A stretch of 20,848 nucleotides of DNA from Collinsella aerofaciens (GTDB lineage: Bacteria > Actinomycetota > Coriobacteriia > Coriobacteriales > Coriobacteriaceae). Of this stretch, positions 1 to 6,396 are shown in pieces. Position numbers and translations under genes: made by a program. The stretch is from the NCBI GenBank assembly GCA_008668235.1, contig RQCP01000029.1, positions 1 to 20,848 of the forward strand, in the 5' to 3' direction. The notes below the pieces were generated by a model. It did no database searches. It saw only the letters and a list, made by a program, of their open reading frames with translations, and was not told where the DNA came from. The first letter of the stretch is position 1, and each line of letters begins with the position of its first letter.

Positions 1-62
1 CTGCAAAGACGAGCGTCGGGAAGACACGCCGAGGTCGCCGCGGAAGGGTTGATATAGGGAGA

Positions 63-100
63 GGGCCTGACCCCATATCGTTGGGGCCAGGCCCGATTTT
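63..100 (+). terminator. Rho-independent terminator of an upstream plus-strand gene
   Basis: Arms 63-75 and 82-94 pair as GGGCCT/AGGCCC and CCCCA/TGGGG, separated by a 2x2 internal loop, with a 6-nt apical loop. GATTTT follows at 95-100. The T-run is short but the stem is very GC-rich. It implies a plus-strand gene ending at the left edge. Confidence 0.7.
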
Positions 101-127
101 GCCTCTTGACAATGTCCTGCTCATATT

Positions 128-150
128 AAAAGGAACGTCCCTAAGTGCCA
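128..150 (+). repeat. Short dispersed repeat, family D copy 1
   Basis: A 23-bp stretch containing GGAACGTCCCTAAGTGCC is identical to 20677-20699 at the other end of the window. A diverged version (GGAGTGTCCCCAAGTGCC) is at 20654-20671. Confidence 0.75.
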
Positions 151-233
151 ACTAATCAATTGCCGTCTTCGGCAGCGATGGCAACGCCGCAGGTAGAGGA
201 CGGACAGCGAGCGACGTCCAGAGCGAACAAGTT

Positions 234-320
234 GGCATGAAAAAGGCAAGGCATAGACCTTCTGGTCATGCCTTGCCTTTTGAATGCCAAATTGTCGCTC
301 TGGGTGGCGCGCAGCGTCGA
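234..320. repeat. 87-bp dispersed repeat, family B copy 1, with bidirectional terminator hairpin
   Basis: It matches 6278-6364 at 84 of 87 positions. Bases 241-281 form a long hairpin: AAAAGGCAAGGCAT pairs with ATGCCTTGCCTTTT, and GACC pairs with GGTC around a TTCT loop, with one bulged A. A and T runs on the two sides make it a plausible intrinsic terminator in both directions. Here it lies downstream of prfA; the other copy lies downstream of the aldose epimerase gene. Confidence 0.85.
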
Positions 321-323
321 GCA

Positions 324-351
324 GTTACGGCGTTTGGTAAAACGCCGTAAC
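324..351 (-). terminator. Hairpin directly after the prfA stop codon
   Basis: A perfect 12-bp stem (324-335 with 340-351) has a GGTA loop and abuts the prfA TAA at 352-354. There is no U-run, so it is more likely a 3'-end stabilising stem acting with the stronger hairpin at 241-281 than a terminator alone. Confidence 0.55.
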
Positions 352-1419
352 TTAAACTGCTTGTGCCAGCTTCTCGGCTCGCTCGGCGGCGGCAAGCGCC
401 TCGATGACGGTGCCGAGTTGATCGCCCAGAAGGACGCCGTTGTAGGTGGAGTTAAAACCGATACGGTGGTCGGTCACGCGGTCCTGAGGCTGGTTGTAAG
501 TACGAATCTTCTCGGAACGGTTGCCGTGGCCAATCTGGCTCTGGCGCTCGGCGCCGAGCTCGGCCTGCTGTTTCTCGAGTTCCATCTCGTACAGACGGGC
601 ACGCAGCATCTGCATGCAGACCTCGCGGTTCTGGATCTGGGAGCGCTGCTCCTGCGACTGCACAACGGTGTTGGTGGGCAGGTGGGTGATGCGCACGGCA
701 GAGTAGGTGGTGTTAACGCACTGACCGCCAGGGCCGGAGGCACAGTAGGTATCGATGCGCAGGTCGGACTGGTTGATCTGAACGTCGATCTCCTCGGCCT
801 CGGGAAGCACGGCGACGGTTGCCGTGGAGGTCTGGATGCGACCCTGGGACTCGGTCTTGGGGACGCGCTGGACGCGATGCACGCCGGACTCGTACTTCAT
901 GACGGAGTAGACGCGGTCGCCCTCGACCTTGAACTCGATGGACTTAAAGCCGCCGGCCTCGCTGGGGCTGGAGTCGAGTACGGTGGTCTTCCAGCCGCGC
1001 GACTCGCAGAAGCGCTGGTACATCTTGTACAGATCGCCGGCAAAGATGGCCGCCTCGTCGCCACCGGCGGCGGAGCGGATCTCGACGATGGTGTTCTTGT
1101 CGTCGTTGGGGTCGCTCGGGATGAGCATGTACTTAATGTCTTCCTCGAGCTGGGGAAGCTTGGCCTCGTTTTCGGAGATGTCCATCTGGAGCATCTCCTT
1201 CTCATCGGCATCGGTGGTATCGTGGAGCATTTCCTTGGCGGCCTCGATGTCATCGAGCGCGCCGATGTACTCGCGCGAGGCGGCGATGAGGTCGGACTGG
1301 TGCGCGTACTCCTTGTTGAGACGCGTGAACTCCTTGATATCGGAGGCGACGGCCGGGTCGGAGAGCTTCTTCTCGAGCTCCTCGTAGGCCTTGATGATCT
1401 TTTCGAGCTTGTCGCGCAT
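352..1419 (-). CDS. prfA: Peptide chain release factor 1
   Basis: The 355-residue protein is full length for class I release factors. It recognises UAA and UAG in the ribosomal A site and triggers peptidyl-tRNA hydrolysis. The catalytic GGQ is at residues 231-233 in SGPGGQCVN. The codon-recognition tripeptide is PKT (187-189) in HRVQRVPKTES, the PxT form diagnostic of RF1 as opposed to the SPF of RF2. The N-terminal ~100 residues are charged and helical as expected. The ATG at 1419 has an AAAGGAG-like site just upstream (minus strand). In many bacteria prfA is followed by prmC, which methylates the GGQ glutamine. Here the gene instead ends in a hairpin and a terminator-bearing repeat, so prmC must be elsewhere if present. 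Identity is essentially certain. Confidence 0.97.
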   Translation of the reverse strand: MRDKLEKIIKAYEELEKKLSDPAVASDIKEFTRLNKEYAHQSDLIAASREYIGALDDIEAAKEMLHDTTDADEKEMLQMDISENEAKLPQLEEDIKYMLIPSDPNDDKNTIVEIRSAAGGDEAAIFAGDLYKMYQRFCESRGWKTTVLDSSPSEAGGFKSIEFKVEGDRVYSVMKYESGVHRVQRVPKTESQGRIQTSTATVAVLPEAEEIDVQINQSDLRIDTYCASGPGGQCVNTTYSAVRITHLPTNTVVQSQEQRSQIQNREVCMQMLRARLYEMELEKQQAELGAERQSQIGHGNRSEKIRTYNQPQDRVTDHRIGFNSTYNGVLLGDQLGTVIEALAAAERAEKLAQAV

Positions 1420-1627
1420 GGCGGGACTCCTTTATATGCGTGAAGGTGAAAATCGGCAGAGTTGATGGGGCGCGCGGCGCCACTGCGGGGGTAAGCCCGG
1501 CTAGAACATGTCGATCTTCAGATACATGCGCATCCCTTCGCGTATGGGGTACATAGTTGCGGTCTAACCCATATATGATAGCGTGCGCAAGCAAACCTGC
1601 ATATAACCCGCACGGAATGATTGGACG

Positions 1628-1683
1628 TAGCCGTTGGGGACGTTCCTTAACGACTAGTCGTTTAAGAACGTCCCCAACGGCTA
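1628..1683. repeat. 56-bp palindromic repeat, family A copy 1
   Basis: A near-perfect 56-nt palindrome centred on ACTAGT (1653-1658), with two mismatched pairs. The outer arms read TAGCCGTTGGGGACGTTC and its complement. Copies of the same length are at 6222-6277 and 20580-20635. It lies between the prfA start and the M20 peptidase stop. The prfA promoter should lie between here and 1420, but I could not pick a convincing one. Confidence 0.85.
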
Positions 1684-1685
1684 GC

Positions 1686-1710
1686 AAAGGGACTGTCGCT
1701 TTGTCACATT
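1686..1710. repeat. Family C palindromic repeat, degenerate copy
   Basis: AAAGGGACTGTCGCTTTGTC followed by ACATTTT resembles the clean copies at 14324-14355 and 19263-19295. The left TGTGAC arm is missing. It touches the stop codon of the M20 peptidase gene (1711-1713), so it lies at the 3' end of that transcript. Confidence 0.6.
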
Positions 1711-3126
1711 TTAGAGCGCCTGAAGCAGGGCGATGAGGAAGCGTACGCCCTGGAGATAGGCGCAGCGGGTGATGCGCTCGTTGGTGCCGTGAACGCCGCG
1801 ATCACACTCGTCGTCATCAACCACAAAGGCCGAGAAGCGAATGCACTCAGGGCAAATGTGCTGGTAGTTGGCGGCGTCGGTCGCACCGATCACGGTCGAG
1901 GGCACAATTGCCACCGGCTCGAATGATCCGTTTTCCTCCGTCCCCTTTGGATCACGGAAATAGCGGGCGGCGATGGAGCGAACCGCCTCGAGGCCGGGAC
2001 CACCGATGCGCGGGGACGGCGAGGGTTCGGAGCTGCCAGGACCGAGCTCGATCTCGACGCGGTCGGCGAGCCCCGCCTCGGCAACGGCGACGCGGCAGCG
2101 AGCCACGACATCGGCCACGCTCGTGCCCTCGAGCATGCGGAAATTGATATTGGCCCACATATCCTGCGGCATCACGTTAGCACCGGTGCTACCGCCCTCA
2201 ATTTGGGTCGGTGCACAGGTGGTGGTCACGAGCGGATAGAGCTTCTTGCTGGCGAGGCACTCGCGCACGATGGCGTCCTTGTTGGAGGCGATCTCGTCGG
2301 CCGTGTAGAGCCCCAGCTCGACGAGCTGTGCGGCAAGCAGGTCCGTGACGCGCGTCGGCCATTCGATATCGCAGATTGCGGCGATGGCGCGGCTCAGCAC
2401 CTCGAGCGAAGTGCCACCGTAGGGGTTGGAGGAATGCCCGCCCTCGCTACGCGTCCTCAACACGATATCGGCGTAGCCCTTCTCCGCGAGATCGGCATGC
2501 ATAAGCCAGCCCTCGCCCGCGCTGTACTCGGCAGTCGGAACGATGCGGTAGTCGCCCTCGTCGATCAGGAACTCGAGCTCAACACCGCGCTCCTCGAGCA
2601 CGCGGCCGATGGCACCCGCACCGAACTGCGTGGTTTCCTCGTCTTGGCCAAAAGCCAGCAGCAGGGTGCGCTCGTGCTCCCAGCCGTGGGCCAGCGCATA
2701 CTCAACCGCCTCGAGAATACCTGCAACTTGATCTTTCATGTCGACGGCGCCGCGACCCCAAATGTAGGCGTCGTCCACCTGTCCGCTAAAGGGGGCGTGC
2801 GTCCAATCGTCCTCGGTGCCCGGCACCACGGGGACCACGTCCATGTGACCCATGAGCATAACGGGCTTGAGTGCGGGGTCGGAGCCGGAAAACGTCACCA
2901 GCAGCGAGTGGTCGATGAGTTCGACCTCGCCCGCCGCAAATACGTGCGGCCAGGCCTGCTGCATATAGGCGCGCAGGTCGTCGAACGGCTGCCAGTCCAC
3001 CGCCTCGGCATCCATGCTCGAAATGGTCGGAAACGACAGCACGCGGCTCAGGCGCTCGCATGCGCCGGCCTTGTCCAAATCGGCAAAATCATCCTCATGC
3101 GCAAAGAAGCGCCAAACCTCGGCCAT
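1711..3126 (-). CDS. M20 family metallopeptidase (carboxypeptidase S / PM20D1-like)
   Basis: The 471-residue protein is a cytoplasmic di-zinc hydrolase of the M20 clan, which cleaves dipeptides, C-terminal residues or N-acyl amino acids. Expected metal and catalytic residues are visible: H94 and D96 in MGHMDVVP, D129 in WGRGAVDMKDQ, the E163-E164 pair in FGQDEET, the acidic LIDEG at 188-191 and a C-terminal VHGTNE. WGRGAVDMK and FLIDEG point to the CPS1/PM20D1 branch rather than PepV or DapE. I chose the ATG at 3126 because AAAGGA lies 5 nt upstream; the frame is open to 3180 without a better site. It is the last gene of a probable operon, 72 bp behind an amino-acid ABC ATPase, suggesting it processes the imported compound. 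The exact substrate is unknown. Confidence 0.88.
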   Translation of the reverse strand: MAEVWRFFAHEDDFADLDKAGACERLSRVLSFPTISSMDAEAVDWQPFDDLRAYMQQAWPHVFAAGEVELIDHSLLVTFSGSDPALKPVMLMGHMDVVPVVPGTEDDWTHAPFSGQVDDAYIWGRGAVDMKDQVAGILEAVEYALAHGWEHERTLLLAFGQDEETTQFGAGAIGRVLEERGVELEFLIDEGDYRIVPTAEYSAGEGWLMHADLAEKGYADIVLRTRSEGGHSSNPYGGTSLEVLSRAIAAICDIEWPTRVTDLLAAQLVELGLYTADEIASNKDAIVRECLASKKLYPLVTTTCAPTQIEGGSTGANVMPQDMWANINFRMLEGTSVADVVARCRVAVAEAGLADRVEIELGPGSSEPSPSPRIGGPGLEAVRSIAARYFRDPKGTEENGSFEPVAIVPSTVIGATDAANYQHICPECIRFSAFVVDDDECDRGVHGTNERITRCAYLQGVRFLIALLQAL

Positions 3127-3150
3127 AACGTCCTTTCGATCGTGATGACG

Positions 3151-3175
3151 AGGGCCGCCCCACCGGAGCGGCCCT
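3151..3175 (-). other. Stem-loop between ABC ATPase and peptidase genes
   Basis: AGGGCCGC (3151-3158) pairs perfectly with GCGGCCCT (3168-3175) around a 9-nt loop. No U-run follows on either strand. It may mark partial termination, RNA processing or 3'-end protection within the operon, setting the peptidase level below that of the transporter. Confidence 0.5.
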
Positions 3176-3198
3176 GCCACATAAGCGTTTGCGGTCGG

Positions 3199-3984
3199 TT
3201 ATTTGTCCTCGAGATAACGCGAGAGAAACTCGCGGGTGCGCTGGTGCTTGGGGTTGCCGAAGAGCTCGGCCGGAGCGGCGTCCTCGAGCACCACGCCCTT
3301 GTCCATAAAGACCACGCGGTCGGACACCGTGCGGGCAAAGGCCATCTCGTGCGTGACGACGACCATGGTCATGCCGTCGGCAGCGAGCTTGCGCATGACC
3401 TCGAGCACCTCTCCCACGATCTCGGGGTCGAGTGCGGAGGTCGGCTCGTCGAACAGCATAATCTGCGGGTTCATGCACAGGGCGCGGGCGATGGCCACGC
3501 GCTGCTTTTGGCCGCCGGACAGGCGACCCACGGCGGCGTGCGCGAACTTTTCGAGCCCCACGCTCGTCAGATGCTCCATCGCAATTTTTTCAGCCTCGAC
3601 CTTGCCCATCTTTTTGAGCGTGACGGGCGCGAGCGTACAGTTGTCGAGCACGTCCATGTTGTTGAACAGGTTAAAGCCCTGGAACACCATGCCGATGTCC
3701 TCACGCAGCTTGTTAATGTTGCAGCGCTCGGCCGTGAGGTCCTGGCCATGGAACCAGATATGGCCCGCGTCCGGGGTCTCGAGCAGATTGAGGCAGCGCA
3801 GAAAGGTCGATTTACCCGAACCCGAAGCGCCGATAATGGTGACGACCTCGCCAGGATTGACGGACAAGTCGATACCCTTGAGTACCTCGAGCGAGCCGAA
3901 GCTCTTGCGCAGGCCCTCAACGCGGATGAGCGACTCTTTAGTTTGTGCGGCGGCCACAGCGCCGGTGGTAGTGGTATCTGCCAT
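3199..3984 (-). CDS. Amino-acid ABC transporter, ATP-binding protein (GlnQ/HisP type)
   Basis: The 261-residue protein is the energising subunit of a polar amino-acid uptake transporter, working at the inner face of the membrane. All ABC motifs are present in order: Walker A GASGSGKST (52-60), Q-loop Q102, signature LSGGQ (155-159), Walker B IMLFDE (175-180), D-loop SALD and switch H212 in THEM. The short chain and VVTHEMAFAR match the polar amino-acid import family. The ATG at 3984 has GAGGAG upstream at good spacing; the frame extends to 4059, but that stretch overlaps the permease stop and has no better site. It starts 22 bp after the permease stop in the same operon. The ~15-residue Thr/Ala-rich N-terminal tail is unusual but harmless. 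The substrate cannot be read from this subunit. Confidence 0.95.
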   Translation of the reverse strand: MADTTTTGAVAAAQTKESLIRVEGLRKSFGSLEVLKGIDLSVNPGEVVTIIGASGSGKSTFLRCLNLLETPDAGHIWFHGQDLTAERCNINKLREDIGMVFQGFNLFNNMDVLDNCTLAPVTLKKMGKVEAEKIAMEHLTSVGLEKFAHAAVGRLSGGQKQRVAIARALCMNPQIMLFDEPTSALDPEIVGEVLEVMRKLAADGMTMVVVTHEMAFARTVSDRVVFMDKGVVLEDAAPAELFGNPKHQRTREFLSRYLEDK

Positions 3985-4006
3985 GATGATTCTCCTCGTC
4001 TTGAGC

Positions 4007-5155
4007 CTAGTTGGAGCTGGGCAGCGTGACCGGAGCCTCGGCGCCGAGCTTTTTGCCAAAGGCCTCGAGCAGGCGGCTCGCCACGAGCGTCAAGATCAGG
4101 TAGACCACGAGCGCCACGCAGTAGACCTCCATCTGGCGGTAGTACACGCCGGCGACGGTGGTGGTAGCGTACATGAGGTCAAACACGCCGATGACCGAGA
4201 GCACCGACGAATCCTTGATGTTGATGATGAGCTCGTTGGTGAGCGCCGGAATCGCATTTTTAATGCCCTGGGGGAACACGACCTTGCGCATGGCCTGCCA
4301 CTGCGACAGACCCAGCGAGCGCGCCGCCTCGGCCTGGCCGGGATCGATGGACTCGATGCCGCCGCGCAGGACCTCCATCATGTAGGCGGTGGAGTTGAGC
4401 GAGATGGTGACGAGACCGGCGGTGAAGGTACTCCAAATCTGGTTGGCCTGGGCGGTCTCGAAGCCCATGCCGCGCAAAACGGTGAAGCCCGCGTAATAGA
4501 TGAGCAGGCCCTGGACCATCATGGGCGTGCCGCGCACGATGGTAGAGTAGACGGTCGCAAAGCCGCGGCCGATGCTCTTAAAGAAGCGCACCAGATCGTT
4601 ATCCACGCGGTCGAACGTCTGAATACGCAGGAACACAAAGAGCAGCGCCAGGAAAAAGGCGATGACGGTACCGAAGGTCGCAAGTGCGATGGTGATCTCG
4701 ATGCCGCGGATAAAGAAGTCGCCGCTCTTGTAGGTCATGTAGACCAGGCTCGACAAAAAGTCGCTGGGGTTGGAGTCCGAGACAATGCTCACCTGCACCA
4801 GGTCGATAAATGACATGACGCAGCGGTCCACGAAAAAGATCGCCGCGATGGCGACCACGACGTAGCTGCCTAAGCGTGCGCCACGACGGAAACGCTCGGA
4901 TGCGAACGGCGACGCCTCGCGATAGTCGTTCCAGTGCATGAGCTTGGTGACCAGCGCCGCCGCCGACACGACGAGCCAGGCCCAAAGAATTGCCCAAAGG
5001 CAATCCTGGAAGATACCGGTGGGGGCTAAGAAGCTCAGCGGTGTGGGATTGCGTTGGCTAAACGCCAGGCCGAGCGCCGCGACAACGCTCGTGCCCAGGT
5101 ACACATAACGGTGGTCGGCCTTGATAAAGGAGGCCAGACGATTGATGGTTTTCAT
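4007..5155 (-). CDS. Amino-acid ABC transporter permease with long N-terminal membrane extension
   Basis: The 382-residue membrane protein forms the channel of the importer. The C-terminal ~230 residues are a standard HisM/GlnP-type permease: membrane segments start near 151-178, followed by the RGTPMMVQ motif (209-215) and the EAA loop for ATPase contact (EAARSLGLSQWQAMRKVVFP, 276-295). Typical members have about 220 residues. Here about 140 extra residues precede this domain, with hydrophobic segments near 18-32, 48-70 and 96-118. Some Gram-positive polar amino-acid permeases have such extensions. The ATG at 5155 has GGGAGG upstream and lies 9 bp after the binding-protein stop. It could act as a homodimer, since only one permease gene is present. 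Substrate not assigned. Confidence 0.93.
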   Translation of the reverse strand: MKTINRLASFIKADHRYVYLGTSVVAALGLAFSQRNPTPLSFLAPTGIFQDCLWAILWAWLVVSAAALVTKLMHWNDYREASPFASERFRRGARLGSYVVVAIAAIFFVDRCVMSFIDLVQVSIVSDSNPSDFLSSLVYMTYKSGDFFIRGIEITIALATFGTVIAFFLALLFVFLRIQTFDRVDNDLVRFFKSIGRGFATVYSTIVRGTPMMVQGLLIYYAGFTVLRGMGFETAQANQIWSTFTAGLVTISLNSTAYMMEVLRGGIESIDPGQAEAARSLGLSQWQAMRKVVFPQGIKNAIPALTNELIINIKDSSVLSVIGVFDLMYATTTVAGVYYRQMEVYCVALVVYLILTLVASRLLEAFGKKLGAEAPVTLPSSN

Positions 5156-5164
5156 GCTGCCTCC

Positions 5165-6091
5165 CTATGCCGGCTGACGATCGAGGCACGCGTCCCACAT
5201 TTGGTCGCGCTCCTCTTGGCTAATGCCCTTGAGTGTCTTGTCGATGAGTTTAAGCAGCTTGTCCGAGCCCTTGCGGCAGCCGACGTTTGCCGCGACCTCC
5301 TGCTTAAAGCCCTCGCCCTCGGCAAAATGGATGGGGACGATACCGGGATTTTGGGCCATATAGCCCTTCTCGTTCTCGGTGTTGTAGGTCACGGCATCGC
5401 ACGTGCCCTGCAGCAGGTTCGAGAACACCGTGGGGACCGAATCGACCGGGTTCTTGTGGACAACGCCCGGGATCTCGTCGATGACGGTATCGAGCATGGT
5501 GTCCTTTTGGCCGAGCACCGTGGCACCGCTAAAGTCGCTGAGCTTGGTGGCGTTTTGGTAGGGGGAGCCCTCTTTTACGAACAGGCCAAAGTAGCCAATG
5601 AAGTACGGGTCGGAGAAGCCGACCGACTCCTCGCGCTCGGGCGTGGCGCTCATACCGGCGATGATGAGGTCGATCTGGCCGTTGTTGAGCGAATCGATAA
5701 GGCCCGAGAAGCTCTGCTTGACGGCAACGGGCTCGCCACCGAGGGCCTTGCAGACGATCTTGGCGATCTGCACGTCGTAGCCATCGGCATAGGCGCCCTG
5801 CACGTTGTCGATGGGGATGGTGTACTCACTGGCTTCGGAAACCTGCCAGTTGTACGGGGCGTAGGCCGCCTCCATGCCAATGCGGATCTTGTCCTTGCCG
5901 ATCACGGAATCGGACAGGTCGTCGCGACCGCCGCCCGTCGTGGGCTGAACCACCTTGAGCGTGGACGGGCGCTGACAGCCGGCGAGCGCGCCGGCGACGA
6001 CGGAAGCGCTCGCAGCGAGAGCGCTACCCAAAAAGATGCGACGGCTGCATACCGGCTGGGTCTGCGCATCGCACTGTTGGGGAGAATGCAT
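5165..6091 (-). CDS. Amino-acid ABC transporter substrate-binding lipoprotein with Tat-like signal
   Basis: The 308-residue family 3 solute-binding protein captures an amino acid outside the cell and delivers it to the permease encoded 9 bp downstream. The signal region carries SRRIFLG (16-22), close to the twin-arginine consensus SRRxFLK. A hydrophobic stretch then ends in the lipobox LAGC with lipidated Cys39. Conserved family features include AYAPYNW near the mature start, GYDVQIAKIVCKALG, and DLIIAGMSATPEREESVGFSDPY. The frame is open to 6190, but the ATG at 6091 has GGGAAGG at the right distance, whereas the upstream MHLY repeats are simply translated 12-bp DNA repeats. The specificity residue pattern does not allow me to name the ligand. 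Confidence 0.93.
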   Translation of the reverse strand: MHSPQQCDAQTQPVCSRRIFLGSALAASASVVAGALAGCQRPSTLKVVQPTTGGGRDDLSDSVIGKDKIRIGMEAAYAPYNWQVSEASEYTIPIDNVQGAYADGYDVQIAKIVCKALGGEPVAVKQSFSGLIDSLNNGQIDLIIAGMSATPEREESVGFSDPYFIGYFGLFVKEGSPYQNATKLSDFSGATVLGQKDTMLDTVIDEIPGVVHKNPVDSVPTVFSNLLQGTCDAVTYNTENEKGYMAQNPGIVPIHFAEGEGFKQEVAANVGCRKGSDKLLKLIDKTLKGISQEERDQMWDACLDRQPA

Positions 6092-6102
6092 AATCTGCCT
6101 TC

Positions 6103-6134
6103 CCTGTTGAATCGTATGCTGACGACTTAACAGG
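6103..6134 (-). promoter_or_regulatory. Leader hairpin next to the binding-protein ribosome binding site
   Basis: Arms 6103-6115 and 6122-6134 pair at 12 of 13 positions (one G-T wobble, one A-C mismatch) with a 6-nt loop. In the mRNA the last stem bases (CAGG) run directly into the GGGAAGG ribosome binding site of the gene starting at 6091. Folding would partly occlude it, so translation control of the transporter operon is plausible. Confidence 0.5.
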
Positions 6135-6158
6135 ATACCGCTCAGCGATACCTCCAGC

Positions 6159-6194
6159 AAATGCATATATAAATGCATATATAAATGCATATAT
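6159..6194. repeat. Three perfect 12-bp tandem repeats upstream of the transporter operon
   Basis: The unit AAATGCATATAT occurs at 6159-6170, 6171-6182 and 6183-6194 without change. Each holds the palindrome ATGCAT. The tract is AT-rich in a GC-rich genome and lies 68-103 bp upstream of the binding-protein ATG, where promoter elements are expected. TATAT-type -10 sequences occur inside it, so copy number could affect expression. Confidence 0.85.
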
Positions 6195-6221
6195 ACAAGT
6201 TTACGAACTGAAAACGATTGG

Positions 6222-6277
6222 TAGTCGTTGGGGACGTTCTTAAACGACTAGTCAAACAAGAACGTCTCCAACGACTA
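6222..6277. repeat. 56-bp palindromic repeat, family A copy 2
   Basis: Outer arms TAGTCGTTGGGGACGTTCTT and its near complement surround a GACTAGTC centre. It differs from the copy at 20580-20635 at only two positions (one in the centre-flanking AAACGAC, one in GTCTCC). It joins the family B repeat at 6278 with no spacer. Confidence 0.85.
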
Positions 6278-6364
6278 GGCATGAAAAAGGCAAGGCATAG
6301 ACCTCCTGGTCATGCCGTGCCTTTTGAATGACAAATTGTCGCTCTGGGTGGCGCGCAGCGTCGA
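6278..6364. repeat. 87-bp dispersed repeat, family B copy 2, with terminator hairpin
   Basis: It differs from 234-320 at three positions. The hairpin at 6285-6325 is kept apart from one A-G mismatch in the stem. It lies downstream of the epimerase gene, as copy 1 lies downstream of prfA, and probably terminates transcription leftward from the epimerase and rightward read-through. Confidence 0.85.
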
Positions 6365-6368
6365 CTGG

Positions 6369-6392
6369 TCCGCCGTTCGTTAGAACGGCGGA
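6369..6392 (-). terminator. Hairpin at the 3' end of the epimerase gene
   Basis: TCCGCCGTTC (6369-6378) pairs perfectly with GAACGGCGGA (6383-6392) around GTTA, four bases past the stop codon. There is no U-run. It occupies the same place relative to the family B repeat as the prfA hairpin at 324-351, but with different arm sequences. Confidence 0.55.
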
Positions 6393-6396
6393 ACCT

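Larger units (their letters stand above)
1..351. other. Intergenic region left of prfA
   Basis: No convincing complete gene is seen here. The first ~57 bases could be the 3' end of a plus-strand gene: frame 1 is open to a TAG at 55-57 and frame 2 to a TGA at 50-52, and I cannot choose between them. A terminator follows at 63-100. The rest holds one GGAACGTCCCTAAGTGCC repeat (128-150), an 87-bp dispersed repeat (234-320) and the terminal hairpin of prfA (324-351). Bases 207-238 are a rough inverted copy of 283-313, so the 87-bp repeat here sits inside a larger imperfect palindrome. Confidence 0.6.
6092..6396. other. Intergenic region between transporter operon and epimerase gene
   Basis: No gene is seen here. 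From left to right it contains the transporter leader hairpin, the 12-bp tandem repeats, one 56-bp family A palindrome (6222-6277), one 87-bp family B repeat (6278-6364) directly abutting it, and the terminal hairpin of the epimerase gene (6369-6392). Confidence 0.75.

Noticed and set aside
1..57. Partial gene end at the left edge
   Set aside because: Two frames are open to nearby stops and neither gives a recognisable C-terminus; only the following terminator supports a gene here.
6092..6190. Longer N-terminus of the binding protein beginning MHLYMHLYMHLL
   Set aside because: It is the translation of the 12-bp tandem repeats; no ribosome binding site, and it would bury the signal peptide 33 residues inside the protein.
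6159..6194. Arginine-repressor (ARG box) array
   Set aside because: TGCAT/ATGCA half-sites resemble actinobacterial ARG boxes, but they are 12 bp apart here rather than the ~10 bp of that consensus, and the ligand of the transporter is unknown.
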